This document shows, piece after piece, positions 34,691 to 45,111 of a DNA stretch of 64,000 nt (positions within the stretch are counted from its first letter, which is position 1; the number at the start of each line of letters is the position of its first letter). Origin of the DNA: Campanula takesimana (taxonomy: Eukaryota; Streptophyta; Magnoliopsida; Asterales; Campanulaceae). The DNA is taken from the NCBI GenBank assembly GCA_026119855.1, contig JAOWBW010000146.1, forward strand, positions 922,047-986,046, written 5' to 3'. The notes under the pieces are model-generated. The model worked only from the letters and a program-made list of their open reading frames with translations. It did no database searches and was not told where the DNA came from. Made by a program: the position numbers and the translations under genes.

Positions 34691-35154
34691 AATCCTGACC
34701 TCTCTTTATCCCAAGATAAGAGGCAGTTAAAACCAAGCTGTATTGTATTATAGATGTCCTCAAATGAGTGGCCCATTGGTAAAGCCAAGCTTCACCCTCG
34801 GTGAGCGTTAGGGTTCGATCACTCTGCTTTGGCGTGGACATTGTCAAAAAAAAAAAAAAAAAAAAGTAATTACATTTCAACTAGTTCTACAAAAACTTTG
34901 ATTTATTTTTGAGGAAGTTTCTTGTGAGACCGTCTCACGTATGAGACGGGATTCGTTGAGAGAGTAAATATTTTAATAACCAAGTCAATGTTACGTACTA
35001 TGTACACACTATTTTTTGGCCAAACACGTGGACATGAAATGCGTAATAAATCAATTTATTTATTTATCAAGTGAAGTACGTTATAATTCTATAGTTTTAC
35101 CAATTACAAGGTAATAATTATTTGATTCTTTCTCTGTTATGATTTAAACTTTGA
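34691..35154. other. Intergenic DNA with a GAGACGGTCTC-type MITE end
   Basis: A poly-A run at 34846-34865, then GTGAGACCGTCTCACGTATGAGACGG at about 34924. This matches the ends of the MITE at 47585-47726. No gene. Confidence 0.45.
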
Positions 35155-35345
35155 GGGTCGAATGGGCTTGATCTCGAGTTATATTTGTTGAAACTTGTGC
35201 AAGGGCAGGATGAGCTTGATCTTAAACTTTTTTTTTTGTTGAAACTTGATTGTGGTTTTTGACGAGTGTCAGATGGGCTTAATCTCGGATTTTACCTGTT
35301 GAAGCTTGATCTTGGTTTTTTTACGAGGACCGGATGGGCTTGATC
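35155..35345. repeat. Degenerate tandem repeat, about 3-4 units of 55-70 bp
   Basis: The phrase GATGGGCTTGATCTCG, then TTTTGTTGAAACTTGA, recurs with variation (near 35163, 35208, 35272 and 35333). Part is read on the minus strand by the frame described next. Confidence 0.6.
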
Positions 35346-35745
35346 ATGTACGAAGATGTGGACTTTGAACGACTTAAATGCTTGTTGTTCTTGGTCTGAT
35401 TTTGTTAAAGTTTGAACGGCACGAGTGCTTCTTGTTATTTGAAGGTTGAGTTTCTTCTTTGTGACTTTGGCGAGGGTTTGAAAGGCTTGATCTCGAACGA
35501 AGTTATTGAAGACGTTGACATTTGAATAGCAAGATGGCTTGTTGTTCTTTAACGAGTAATTTTTTGTTGAGGATGTTGACTTTGAAGCGCATGCTGCTTG
35601 TTGTTTTTCGTCGAAATTTCTTGATGTTGATGTTGATGTGGATGTTAAAGTTTTTATTGAAGGCTTTGCTTGAAGTCTCAGAGCTTTGACTTGTTGTTCT
35701 TGCATAAATTTCTTCCCTTTTTCCTCTCCACTATGGCCTCTATTT
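35292..35745 (-). other. Promoter-like unit with a low-complexity frame (possible unannotated LTR)
   Basis: On the minus strand CTATAAATAGAGGCC (TATAAATA about 35745-35738) is a textbook plant TATA box. About 33 bases further lies an ATG (35705) opening a 137-codon Ser/Thr/Lys/Gln-rich frame (MQEQQVKALRLQAKPS onward). The frame shows no domain and runs into the tandem repeat. A TATA box plus CT/GA-rich leader plus repeats is typical of an LTR interior, but I could not find LTR ends. An orphan protein gene is the alternative. Confidence 0.3.
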
Positions 35746-36846
35746 ATAGTCTACGTAAAGAAAGAAGTAATTTTGGAAACATTCCAATTGAAAATATAAT
35801 TTCCTTCAATTACGGATCTTTGCGTCCTTATTTTTTTTTTTAATAAATATTCAAATAAATAAAGTAAATATAAATTTGAATCTTTTTTTTTTTTAAGAAA
35901 TATAAATTTGAATCTTTAACAATAAGAGCTAGGCCTTTGGAAATCGACCAATGTGGATTTGTAATTTAAATGGGTCCATATATTATGGGTTAATCCATTC
36001 ATTTTAAATGGACTTTACCAATATATTAACAACTGACTTCACTTCTTTCAAAAAAAAAAAAAAAAAAACTGACTTCACTTAAACAATTTGTAGGCTTTGA
36101 CTTTTGATTTTTGACTAGTCAAATAGTCAATATTTTTGACTTTTTGACATGTCAAAATAAAGCAAATTTTCTTCGCCAAAATTTTAATGTCTAAAGAGTA
36201 ATTAAAATAAAATGGTAAGGTCACCGAATAGTGCATTAACCTATTTCTAGGGTAATGATGCACCAACTAAAAATAAGCGTTTTGAGTTTTGATGTCTAAT
36301 TTTTTTTTCTCAATCTGACTTGACAAATTTTGAAGAATTTTGAAGAATTTTTAAATTGTAATTAATACACCACTAAAAACGTTATCATTAAATACTTTGT
36401 AAAATCTTAAGATGATAATTAAATATAAAAATTGGCCAAATTTCTTTAACTTAATTTTATAAAAAAATCAAGCTATAATATGTAAAATGGTAGGTAAGTA
36501 AAATGAGTGATGGTAAAATTATTCAAAACACTATTCACAATGAAAGTGAATAAAAAGTAAATTAAATAATAATTTTTAATTAATTTTTTAACTTTATGAA
36601 GACAAAAATATTGAAAACACTGTTCATTATTTTACTTTCTGATAATAAGGCATCGAGTGAACCTTAAATATAAATTGAGACGTAAAAGAAAATCTTGAAC
36701 CTTAAAATGGGTAATATTGGATGGCAGAGTTGTTTTTTTTTTGTTTTTTGCAGGATCACAGAGTAACTTAAAGTATCTTTTTGGTTGTGAAGAAAAAAAG
36801 AAGGTATAGTAAAGAAAACAGTAATAATATTAAATAGAAAATGGAA
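35746..36846. other. AT-rich intergenic DNA
   Basis: Poly-A/T runs (35830, 35887, 36051) and an old Stowaway-like pair around 36520-36720 with no clear borders. No gene. Confidence 0.45.
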
Positions 36847-36854
36847 TAAAATAG

Positions 36855-37391
36855 TAGACGTGTCCAAAATCTAACCGGAACCGGCTAACCGGAGGTTTTT
36901 TAACCGGTCAAAACCGGTCAAACCCGGCTAACCGGTTAACCGTGAACCGTCTCAACCGTCAACCGTATTTTCAAGGTTCGGTTAAGGTTAGTCCATTTTG
37001 ATAACCGTCAACCGTCTATACTAACCGTCAGTTTCTTACCATTTTCGAGTTAGTTTTAAGAATTACAGTCAGTTTTTTTAACAATTTTAGTCAGTTTTTT
37101 AACGATTTCAGTTAGTTTTCTAACAAAATTGGTGTTTTTATTTCATTTTCAGTTAGTTTCTTAATGATTTTTGGTCAGTTTTCTAACAAAATCCTAAAAA
37201 ACTGTTTCTTTTTAAAATAAAAAAAATAATAATTGAAAAAGTCTCATAACCGGGTTAACCGGCTTAACCGGTTTAACCGTTAACCGGATAACCGTAACCG
37301 GATGTGGCGGTTAGAAGGTTACTCCACGGTTAGGGATTACCGGTAAAATTAACCGGCGGTTATAACCGGTTAACCGGCATGGACATGTCTA
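36855..37391. mobile_element. hAT-type nonautonomous element 1 (537 bp) with 8-bp duplication
   Basis: Ends TAGACGTGTCC and GGACATGTCTA, flanked by perfect 8-bp duplications TAAAATAG (36847-36854, 37392-37399). The ends are packed with AACCGGTTAACC-type words in both orientations; the centre is AT-rich. There is no transposase. The 8-bp duplication and TA-starting ends identify the hAT superfamily. Confidence 0.85.
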
Positions 37392-37399
37392 TAAAATAG

Positions 37400-37772
37400 T
37401 CCCTAAATTTGCACAAATGGATATGAAAATCAAAGAGAGGTTGAATAAATATGAAAAGGTTTTGAAATCAAATATTGTCATAAACTTGTACTCCCTCCGT
37501 CCCGAATTAAAGTTTTTAGTTTGACTTTTACACGAAGATTAAAAAAAAAAATGTGAGTATAAAAAGTGAAGTAAGAAAAAATGGGTAGGGGGTTTTTGTT
37601 GTGAGAATGAAAAGTCGGTCTTATAATCCATTTTATTAATAAAGCAACAAAAAAAACTTTAGTCTGAGACAAACCAAAAAGGAAAATAAAAATCTTGGTT
37701 GGTGAGAAAGAGGAAGTGAACGTGCTGCTAAATGCGATAGGCCAACACTGAATCGACACCAAGGAAAGGAAC
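37400..37772. other. Short intergenic region with a Stowaway-like end
   Basis: TACTCCCTCCGTCCCGAATTAAAG at 37489 is a Stowaway left end. The right end (AAACCAAAAAGGAAAAT, near 37675) is degenerate. Confidence 0.45.
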
Positions 37773-38529
37773 TAGGGATAGCATGGTAGGTATACCGACT
37801 ATTTTTTCCTTGTACCAGTACTAACCAAGATGAAGTTGGTACACTAAAATGAGTACCAGTACCCAACCATCAAACTCGATATACCAACTTCTTGGTACGG
37901 TTGGTACTATACCTCTACCAAAGAATTTTTTTGTAGAGTTGTTCCAAACACAAGAAGGAAAAGTGGAAGACAAATTACTATACTGCTAAGTTTATATCAA
38001 GATAATCCAACAACTTCACTACATTAACTTAATAAGTTACATAAAAGACGTTTCATTAAGTTATAAAAAAGTACAAAACATAAATATAGACTGTTTTCCT
38101 ATATACATTACAGTACAGTTTTCCTTCTAATCCAAAGTATGTTGCCAGGTGAACATATATACAGAACATAACTTCCTCAACATCCATCGAATTCCTGAAA
38201 TTCCTTCCTCATTACAATTCCACCAATCACATAAAATCAACAAATATACTATTAGAGGTTAAGATTAGATTAGATTTTTTTGATTTTAGTAATATTTTAT
38301 ATATTTTCTATTAAATATATAATAAAAATTATTTTTATAAAAATATACTCGGTACTCGGTATACCAACCAAACTCATATTTGTGTGCCGTGTACCGACCA
38401 AAAATGCATACTTGGTACGGTAGTACCGTACCAAACTTTCGGTATACTGAAGTTCGATATACCTACTAACCCTTTGGTTCAGTTTGTACTCGGTTGGTTG
38501 GTTTAGTTTGGTACAAATTGTCAGCCCTA
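37773..38529. mobile_element. hAT-type nonautonomous element 2 (757 bp)
   Basis: Begins TAGGGATAGCATGG and ends with the inverted TAGGGCTGACAATT (shared TAGGG). Flanks AAAGGAAC and AAATTAAC match at 6 of 8 bases, as expected for an old 8-bp duplication. Inside, GGTATACC and TTGGTAC words recur in both orientations. No coding frame. Confidence 0.65.
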
Positions 38530-38537
38530 AAATTAAC

Positions 38538-39091
38538 TTCAACACCACGTCACGGAATAAGTCAGCATGGGCCGAAATTCGGAAGATTCACGTGGGCTAA
38601 ACCTCGTCCTTTACGGGTTACCGTAAATGGGAGCACATCAAATAGAAGCCTACTAGCCTACTAGTACTCCTAAATTTCCACACCTAAAAATAAGTGTCAA
38701 CATGTCAAATATGTACTGATTTTAAAAGTTTAGGCTGATAGACAAAGTCTGATTTTAAAAGTTTAAGCTGATAGACAAAGTCACAAATATGTAGTCGTTT
38801 CAAATAGTACAAAATCGTCTTTGCACGAAAATTAAATAAAAAGTGAAAAAGATAAGTAAATAGTTTGGTAGGAGAGAGAAAGTGAGGTAAGGAATAGTTA
38901 GTGGGTTTCATTGATGTGAGTATGCAAAAAGTAAAAACTTTCTATTTTTGGATTTTACAATTCTATGGGACAATAAAAATTAACAAATTTTGCAATTTGA
39001 AATGGGACGGAAAGAGAATATCAAGTCTTAATACTTAATTGTGCACAATTTAGTTTAGGTAAACAATGTTTTTGACCAACCAGAGCTTTAC
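38538..39091. other. Intergenic DNA with a short tandem duplication
   Basis: A phrase of about 32 bp (TCTGATTTTAAAAGTTTA, then GCTGATAGACAAAG) occurs twice in tandem at about 38716-38781. A Stowaway-like right end, AATGGGACGGAAAGAG, is near 39000. No gene. Confidence 0.5.
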
Positions 39092-39341
39092 CTCTGTCTC
39101 TATATGAGTGTCCAAATTTCATTTTAAGGGACACTGAAAATCTCAACTTTGTTGTACAATTTGGTAGCAAATATTCATATATAATCTCGTAATCTCCTTT
39201 CCAAACATTTAGTTTTACACGTATAAAGAAACCGGTGAAAAAAAAAACATTTAGGGAGAAAGTTATGCTAAAAAAAAAGACATTCATTTTGGGACAAAAA
39301 TTTCTTGAAAATGGACACTCATTTAGGGACAGAGGGAGTAC
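39092..39341. mobile_element. Stowaway-like MITE
   Basis: Left end ACCTCTGTCTCTATATGAGTGTCC and right end GGACACTCATTTAGGGACAGAGGGAGTA are inverted with TA at the border. About 250 bp. Confidence 0.65.
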
Positions 39342-39639
39342 AAGTTTAGTACTAATTCAAAAACTTGAACTTACATATAGAGGTATATCAAGCCTTTAAT
39401 AGAACATTAATTTAGAATTAATTAAACCAAGGTATGAAATAGCGCTTTCACACTAGATTAGGTATGAAAGTGGCAAGACGGATTATTATTCCAACTTTTG
39501 GACCGCAATTTTCAGACAAACAAACCCCACTTTCAGGTTAATATGTTTTGGACTATAGCCTATAGTAACATGCCACATCACTTAAAAAGCACGTTTAATT
39601 TCCGTTAATCTTCTATGCTAAGTTATTATAGTACTAGTA

Positions 39640-39909
39640 CGGAAGGACCGCACGTGTTTCCTTTCCCCCAACCTCCTTGAACCCGTGTGCGCGTACAAAT
39701 CGTAGTAGCTGCTGCATACATACAGTATCAGTATCACCCACTTCAAATTCAATATATACCAAAATTCATGATACCCAGTTTTAGCTTCCAGGTCAGGTCA
39801 ACAAACCAAATAGCTTGGTCAAACAAAGTCAAACCCAAAGATAACTAGGTCAACAGAGTTGAGTCAATCCCCCAAAACATTCTTTCATAGGCACTCTAGT
39901 ACCTCCTCA
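39640..39909 (+). promoter_or_regulatory. DREB1 promoter/5' leader: CACGTG, CGCG word, W-box cluster
   Basis: CACGTG (about 39651), GTGCGCGTAC (about 39687; contains a CGCG core of the kind bound by CAMTA factors in known CBF promoters), and TATATACC (about 39752). GGTCA/GTCAA words then recur at about 39791, 39796, 39817, 39827, 39847 and 39863. TTGAC-complement words are the W-box core bound by WRKY factors. Presence of the words is seen; regulation by these factors is inference. Confidence 0.45.
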
Positions 39910-40626
39910 ATGGATATACCAAGCCCATCCTCTGACCCATGTCAATCCGGGCGGGTCGACATAACCCGATTACCCGATTCTCAAGCCTCACATTCAGACA
40001 AAGATGTTATATTAGCATCAAGCAGGCCAAAGAAGAAAGCGGGACGGACGAAATTCAAGGAGACCCGACACCCAGTTTATAGGGGCGTTAGGAGGAGGAA
40101 TAAAACCCGTTGGGTTTGTGAAGTACGTGTGCCAAACAAGAAAACCCGTATATGGCTAGGGACTTACCCGACTGCTGACATGGCAGCTAGGGCTCATGAC
40201 GTGGCAGCATTGGCACTGAGGGGCCCGTCAGCGTGTTTGAATTTTGCTGACTCTGTGTGGCACTTGCCTGTGCCAGCTTCCAATGAGGGTCAAGATATTC
40301 GGAAGACTGCTATGGAGGCTGCGGAGATGTTCAGACCAAGAGGCAATGAGGTGGACGGGTCGGGAGGGGAGGGGTGGAGGGAGAATGTGATGGTTTTCGA
40401 TAGAGGTTCTAGCAGTGAGGAGGCTATGGTGGGGAAGTTGAATATAAAACCGGAGAATGTGTGTTATAATGATGAGGAGGCGATGTTGGATATGCCACGG
40501 TTGATGATGGACATGGCAGAAGGAATGATGCTCTCTCCACCTCGTTACTCAGATGGCGATCTGAGCTGGCAATACGAGGAAAGTACAGACAGTACCGAGT
40601 TGCCACTCTGGAGCTACTCATTTTGA
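39910..40626 (+). CDS. DREB1: CBF/DREB1-type AP2 transcription factor
   Basis: A nuclear activator of cold- and dehydration-responsive genes in its family, binding the CRT/DRE element (core CCGAC). The 238-residue intronless frame starts at the ATG of MDIPSPSS. An in-frame TTG 51 bases upstream is not a credible plant start. Residues 40-55 carry the CBF signature PKKKAGRTKFKETRHP. The AP2 domain spans about 57-114 (YRGVRRRN, WVCEVR, RIWLGTY, ARAHDVAALALRG, ACLNFA). DSVWH at 114-118 is the second CBF signature (usually DSAWR). The acidic C-terminus ends LWSYSF, the LWSY-type activation end. The position usually Glu in the AP2 sheet (EVREP) is Val here (EVRVP). Length is normal for the family. 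It is the only intact recognised host gene in the window. Confidence 0.93.
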   Translation: MDIPSPSSDPCQSGRVDITRLPDSQASHSDKDVILASSRPKKKAGRTKFKETRHPVYRGVRRRNKTRWVCEVRVPNKKTRIWLGTYPTADMAARAHDVAALALRGPSACLNFADSVWHLPVPASNEGQDIRKTAMEAAEMFRPRGNEVDGSGGEGWRENVMVFDRGSSSEEAMVGKLNIKPENVCYNDEEAMLDMPRLMMDMAEGMMLSPPRYSDGDLSWQYEESTDSTELPLWSYSF

Positions 40627-40820
40627 TGTTGGATCTAGGGCCTGTGAAAGATCTAAACTGGACTGTTGAGCAAACAGACTTCTATGCAGTTGGACTGCAT
40701 CTCCCCCAAATCCTATTCCCAACCTACAAAAAATTAAAAGCAAGAAGTATATTATAATTCTTACAACTTTATTCAAATGTGTATTGTTTGATACGTTCTA
40801 GGTCTGAATGTGACACTGTG

Positions 40821-40977
40821 ATTGTAGATTTTGGCAAAGAAAAAAAATATTAAACTGAGCATTGTACTTGTAGGCATTGTAGATTTTGGCAAAGAAAGAA
40901 AATATTAAACTGAGCATTGTAATTGTAGGCATTGTAGATTTTGGCAAAGAAAGAAAATATTAAACTGAGCATTTTAC
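40821..40977. repeat. Three-copy 55-bp tandem repeat in the DREB1 3' flank
   Basis: Units start at 40821, 40876 and 40931 with ATTGTAGATTTTGGCAAAG; the third is partial. They differ by only a few bases, so the array is young. It lies about 200 bp after the stop codon, probably in or near the 3' UTR. Confidence 0.9.
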
Positions 40978-41520
40978 GATTGACTCGAACTCGAGCTTGT
41001 TAAGACTCGAACTCGAGCTGGAGCTCTACTAAAGGCAGAATTTTTAGATAAAAGTCTAAGCTAGAGCTCGGCTCGTTAAAACTTGAGTTCGGTATCAAAT
41101 CGAGTTGCTCGCGAACAGCTCGAAACTCGATTCGACTCGAGTTCAGACGTTCAAATTGGCTCGAGCTCAAACACAATATGCTATAAACGAGCTCGGGCTC
41201 AAACCACCAAGCTCAACTTGTTTACAGCCCTAAGTCTGTGCATTAGTATTAGTATATAGCATTGAAATTCTTCATGGATAATACCCATGGATAAAACATT
41301 GTCACCTCTACTTCTGGTCGAGTACAATAAAAGTCAAAGTATGTAGTTTATATTAATACTAAAAGTATAATACAGAGTTAATTTCCATGAAACTATTAAG
41401 TACAACATATTAGTGGCATAATAAGGTAAATATGCGAATGAAATATCTTAAATAAAGATTTTTTTAGTGAAATTCCTATTTTGCACATTTAACATTTTAT
41501 TCCTAAACAAGCAGAAAAAT
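40978..41520. repeat. GAGCTCGA-rich element, copy A of a duplicated segment
   Basis: Rich in CTCGAGCTCGGCTCG-type words and ending at TTGTTTACAGCCCTAAG, the end of a common plant MITE type. About 300 bp of flank follow (ATAGCATTGAAATTCTTCATGG to AACATTTTATTCCTAAACAAG). The whole block recurs at 42650-43680. Confidence 0.75.
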
Positions 41521-41699
41521 TGTTAAACCAAAGAACTTGTTGATTATCTTCACTCATATGTTTCAGCTTATCCACAACCATCTTTTCATATAATACTAAG
41601 TTGTATTTCAATCTGGTCTTTCCTACTCAGACATACAAAAAAGCTATTATACACATGAAAAATATAAGAAGAATATAAAGACTAAAAAAAGAGAATGAG

Positions 41700-42465
41700 A
41701 AAGAGGGCAGACCGCATGAATGCTTGTTGAAGTCAAACAAGTCTGCCTTCTGAGCCAGGTAACCAAAAGTTGCCGTTTGTCACCAGGCTGGATGAGCGCA
41801 GGATGACGCTCCCAAGCATCTCGATGTGTTCCCTGCTTCTCCAAGTGGTTACTAAGGCGTTCACCTTCATAATAACCAACAGGAGAAGGCTCAAATATCT
41901 GAACACCTATTCCCTGGTGACCTTGAGGCCCATAGGAATGTCGTGCCTTCTCTGCTGCATAGATTTTGAAAAAATCAAGGAGCTCCTGATTTCCCAATGC
42001 CTATCCACTGAAAAAAAACGATTTTATGATAGACATAAGCTAGCAGAAGTTGGATGTGAATATTTATAAATATAGATACACACACAGAGATACATATTGT
42101 GTGTGCGCACAACCATCCGCATAGTTGTGATAACACATTGATTTACTAAAAACATTACGCCATGTTCATGATTCATTACTATACCTTGTCATCGTCATCC
42201 TTCTTAAGTTGTGTGGTCTTGATGATTACCATAGGTGGCCATACTATGTCTTTATTATTAAATTCTTCATGGAGTCCTATCCACTCGCCAAAGGCTTTAC
42301 CTGCAGGTACAACAAATGTCCCTCTTCAGCGAAGCTCTTCATCCAAGAGTTCTGCCAGTTTACGATGAAGCCTCTTCAGTGGCGATCCCTTTGTCTTAGC
42401 ATGAGTGATAAGTGGCTGCAGGCCCTGGTACCAATATGAACACCCAGGCCAGAAAATATATACTC
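41700..42465 (-). pseudogene. SGS3: SGS3-like gene, two-exon remnant (zf-XS end and XS domain)
   Basis: SGS3 binds RNA and works with RDR6 in trans-acting siRNA and antiviral silencing in cytoplasmic bodies. Exon a (about 42465-42185) reads WYQGLQPLITHAKTKGSP, HRKLAELLDEELR, stop, RGTFVVPAGKAFGEW, then KDIVWPPMVIIKTTQLKK. It ends at a GT donor. After a 177-base intron (acceptor TTTTTTTTCAG), exon b (from 42007) reads WIGIGNQELLDFF, ARHSYGPQGHQGIGVQIFE, VGYYEGERLSNHLEKQG. A frameshift near 41762 is followed in another frame by FGYLAQKADLFDFNKHS. The TGA in exon a fits a CGA to TGA change. The N-terminal half, the rest of XS and the coiled coil are missing. Intron retention shows a genomic duplicate, not a processed copy. 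Confidence 0.8.
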
Positions 42466-42649
42466 CAATTTCTCTCTCCTTCGCAAACTACTAAAGAACA
42501 TACTTATTGAGGCGGGATATGGTCTCATTAAGTGACCTTAAACAGCCTTTTGTGCCGTATCTGTTTGAATTTAGGACAAAACAGAGACATAGTAGGGTTT
42601 CATTAAGTGTGTGTCTCAATTTTCTTAAATAGCCTTTAGTGCCGTATCT

Positions 42650-43680
42650 GTTCGAGTTGGATCAAGCTTGACTCTTTAAAGTTCGAGCTCACTCCTCGAC
42701 TCGAGATCGAACAGGCATTCAAGCTCGTTTTGTTATCACGATCAATCGTGTTCAACTCGTTTGGTAAGCGAGTCTCGATCGAGTTAGACTCGTTTAGCTA
42801 GTCAAACGCTCAAATTTTATTTACTTGCGACCAACTCAAAGTCGAGCTCGGCTCGACAAGCTCATTAACACTTTTTTGTTTACGATCGGCTCAAACTCGG
42901 CTCGATAAGCTCCACTTGATTTTTTATGATTGGTTCGAACTCGAGCTCCGGCTCAACTAAAGTTAAATTTAGTCTAATTTAGCTCTAGCTCGGCTCGTTA
43001 AAACTCGAGTTTGATATTGAATCAAGTTGCTCACGAACAACTCTTGAACAGCTCAAAACTCGATTTGACTCGAGTACGGACATTCAAATTGGCTCGAGCT
43101 CGATCCTCCAAGCTCGACTCGGCTCGTCTTGTTTACAGCCTTAAGTCTGTAAAATAGTATATAGCATTGAAATTCTTTATGGATAATACCCCTGGATAAA
43201 ACATTGTCACCTCTACTTCTGGTCAAGTACAATAAAAGTTAAAGTCTAGCGTATATTTCAATACCAAAAGTATAATATAGAGTTAATTGCCAAGAAACTA
43301 TTAAGTGCAACATATTAGTGGCATAAAAAGGTAAATATGCCAATGAAATATACTCCCTCCGTCCCATAACAATGGGCACACTTTGACTTTTTTGTTCAAT
43401 TAGGTCAATCTTTGACCATAATTTTATGAATATCTAGATATCTCTAGACAATTCTAAAAATTGTTAATGATAGTATTTCTAATAGTGAAACAATAACAAT
43501 TTTTAGAATTTCATAAAAATATTTAGATATTCATAAAATGATGGTCAAAGATTGACTCAGTTGACCAAAAAAGTCAAACTGTGCCCATTGTAATGGGACG
43601 GAGGGAGTAGTAAATAAAAAGATTTTTAGTGAAATGCCTATTTTGCACAATTAACATTTTATTCCTAAACAAGAAGAAAA
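42650..43680. repeat. GAGCTCGA-rich element, copy B of the duplicated segment
   Basis: Aligns with 40978-41520 from the AACTCGAGTTTGATATTGAATC-type words through the ACAGCCTTAAGTCTG end and the following flank. Copy B carries a Stowaway MITE (43352-43609) that copy A lacks. The two copies bracket the SGS3 remnant. Confidence 0.75.
43352..43609. mobile_element. Stowaway MITE with empty site in the paralogous copy
   Basis: Near-perfect inverted ends CTCCCTCCGTCCCATAACAA and TTGTAATGGGACGGAGGGAG with about 40 bp of complementarity, a TA border, and an internal TTTAGATATTCATAAAATGATGG arm. The related empty site in copy A (GAAATATCTTAAATAAAG near 41446) lacks it, so insertion followed the duplication. 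Confidence 0.85.
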
Positions 43681-44276
43681 AAGATATATCGAACCTCACC
43701 TTTCTTCATGCTTGAAACAAGCCTAGAAAAATTTGAACTTCAGTTCAGCTTATCTACTTAACAAATCCAACATATGTTTGCAGCCCTATCCACAAATTTC
43801 TAGACTTGTTCAAAACGACCATAATTTTCCAGAACGATCGTATAGTCTTTAAAGCAAAGATATCATTCATACATGAGTTTCCATGCTTATGCTTGTTTCT
43901 TCTTAACCTAATTTTCCATGCCCACAACTCATGCAACTATTATACCTGTATACAATATGTGATGCTGGGACTCGGGTACGAGTGTCTGGCACGGATACAG
44001 ATCCGACTCCAAAATTCTAAGAATTTACACCAAATGTTGTGTAAATTAGCCACACCCATACCCACACCCACACCAAGTCGTGATGTATCGACACGGGTAC
44101 GTGAGGTAAATTGGAGAGTCCGAGCATCACAGTACATAATCCATAGCAAAAATATGTAGTCCCGATGGAAAGCCAAGGTGCAATAATGATTGCTACTTAA
44201 CTTACTTCCACAAGACGCAGAGTAAAAACAATATTGCACCAATTATCCACAAAAACTGATACTGTGTTGGTTCATC
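43610..44276. other. Intergenic DNA, nothing recognised
   Basis: AT-rich. A run of CACACCCATACCCACACCCACACC at about 44052-44076 is low complexity. No coding frame with a recognisable domain. Confidence 0.4.
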
Positions 44277-44400
44277 TATGTTAAAGCAATTATCCCACAT
44301 CGGGAATTAACAAGCCAAGCCTTCAATATATAAAGATTCAGGGTTACTCTTCTCATAGCCAATTGATTTCGAGATGGACCCCAGACTTTATCAATCTAGC
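44277..44400 (+). mobile_element. TRIM-family LTR fragment, copy C
   Basis: TATCCCACATCGGGAATTAAC, then ATATAAAGATTCAGGGTTACTC and GAGATGGACCCCAGACTTTATCA, collinear with the short LTRs at 18568-18666 and 19123-19216. It is about 115 bp with no primer site preserved, so probably a solo LTR. Confidence 0.6.
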
Positions 44401-44880
44401 ATACCAAAGATTTTGGTTTCCCTCAAAGAAAACCTAAGAACTAGAAACCACTGCAGTGAAGTAAGGGATTAATTCACTCAGGGGGCTGAGCAATTTCAGT
44501 TTTTAATACCAATTTTTTCCTTGTAATACAATCGAAGAACTTTTAACCGGATTTTCGTTTCTAATTTAACGAGCTAAACAATCCATAAATCAACTACGAA
44601 AAACCATGATTAAGCCAATTTTTTTCCAGATTTCATTTTCAATTCTCATAATTACAAGAACGTTTAATACCATGCAAAGTAATTCGAAGATGCAAACGCA
44701 TTTAAGCTTTGAAGTTTGAATCGAAAAGAAAGATCAGCAGGAGGATCAAATAATTGATTCTGAGGATCTGATCTCAACGTCAATATCAAAAGACATGAAT
44801 GCCATAAGGAGCTATTCAAAATTCACAAATAAAATTTCAATGATTCAAAGAATGGAGTTTACCTTTAAAATCCGGGGATC
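44401..44880. other. Intergenic or intronic DNA
   Basis: No supported coding frame. It may be first-intron sequence if the exon-like piece at 44870-44970 belongs to the SGS3 remnant. Confidence 0.35.
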
Positions 44881-44970
44881 GCATTTCTGCAAATTCCGAG
44901 CGGTGAGATCGGAAAAAATTAGGGTCATCGCCACTCCCAGTACAGGGTTTGTAGTTTGAAATATGTAGAA
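44870..44970 (-). other. Possible 5' exon of the SGS3 remnant
   Basis: The minus strand reads a pyrimidine-rich leader, then ATGCGATCCCCGGATTTTAAAG followed by GTAAAC, a plausible donor. It lies upstream, in minus sense, of the SGS3-like exons, with repeats inserted between. The peptide is too short to identify. Confidence 0.25.
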
Positions 44971-45111
44971 ATTCGGAGCGACGAGTCGGGTTAACGGACT
45001 GGGCTCACACTTGGGCCTTTCAGATAACAACCTGCGCAGAAATTGGGCTTCAACATGGAACCAATCAAATTTGAGTCGAACATTTTACCGGGCCATTTGA
45101 CTAATTTTAAA

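Noticed and set aside
39859..39909. Upstream extension of DREB1 by 17 residues
   Set aside because: The extension begins at TTG, not ATG; family members start near the MDIPSPSS position.
43940..44242. Overlapping frames at 43.8-44.2 kb as a small gene
   Set aside because: Frames on both strands, created by a CACACCCATACCC low-complexity run; no domain or splice support.
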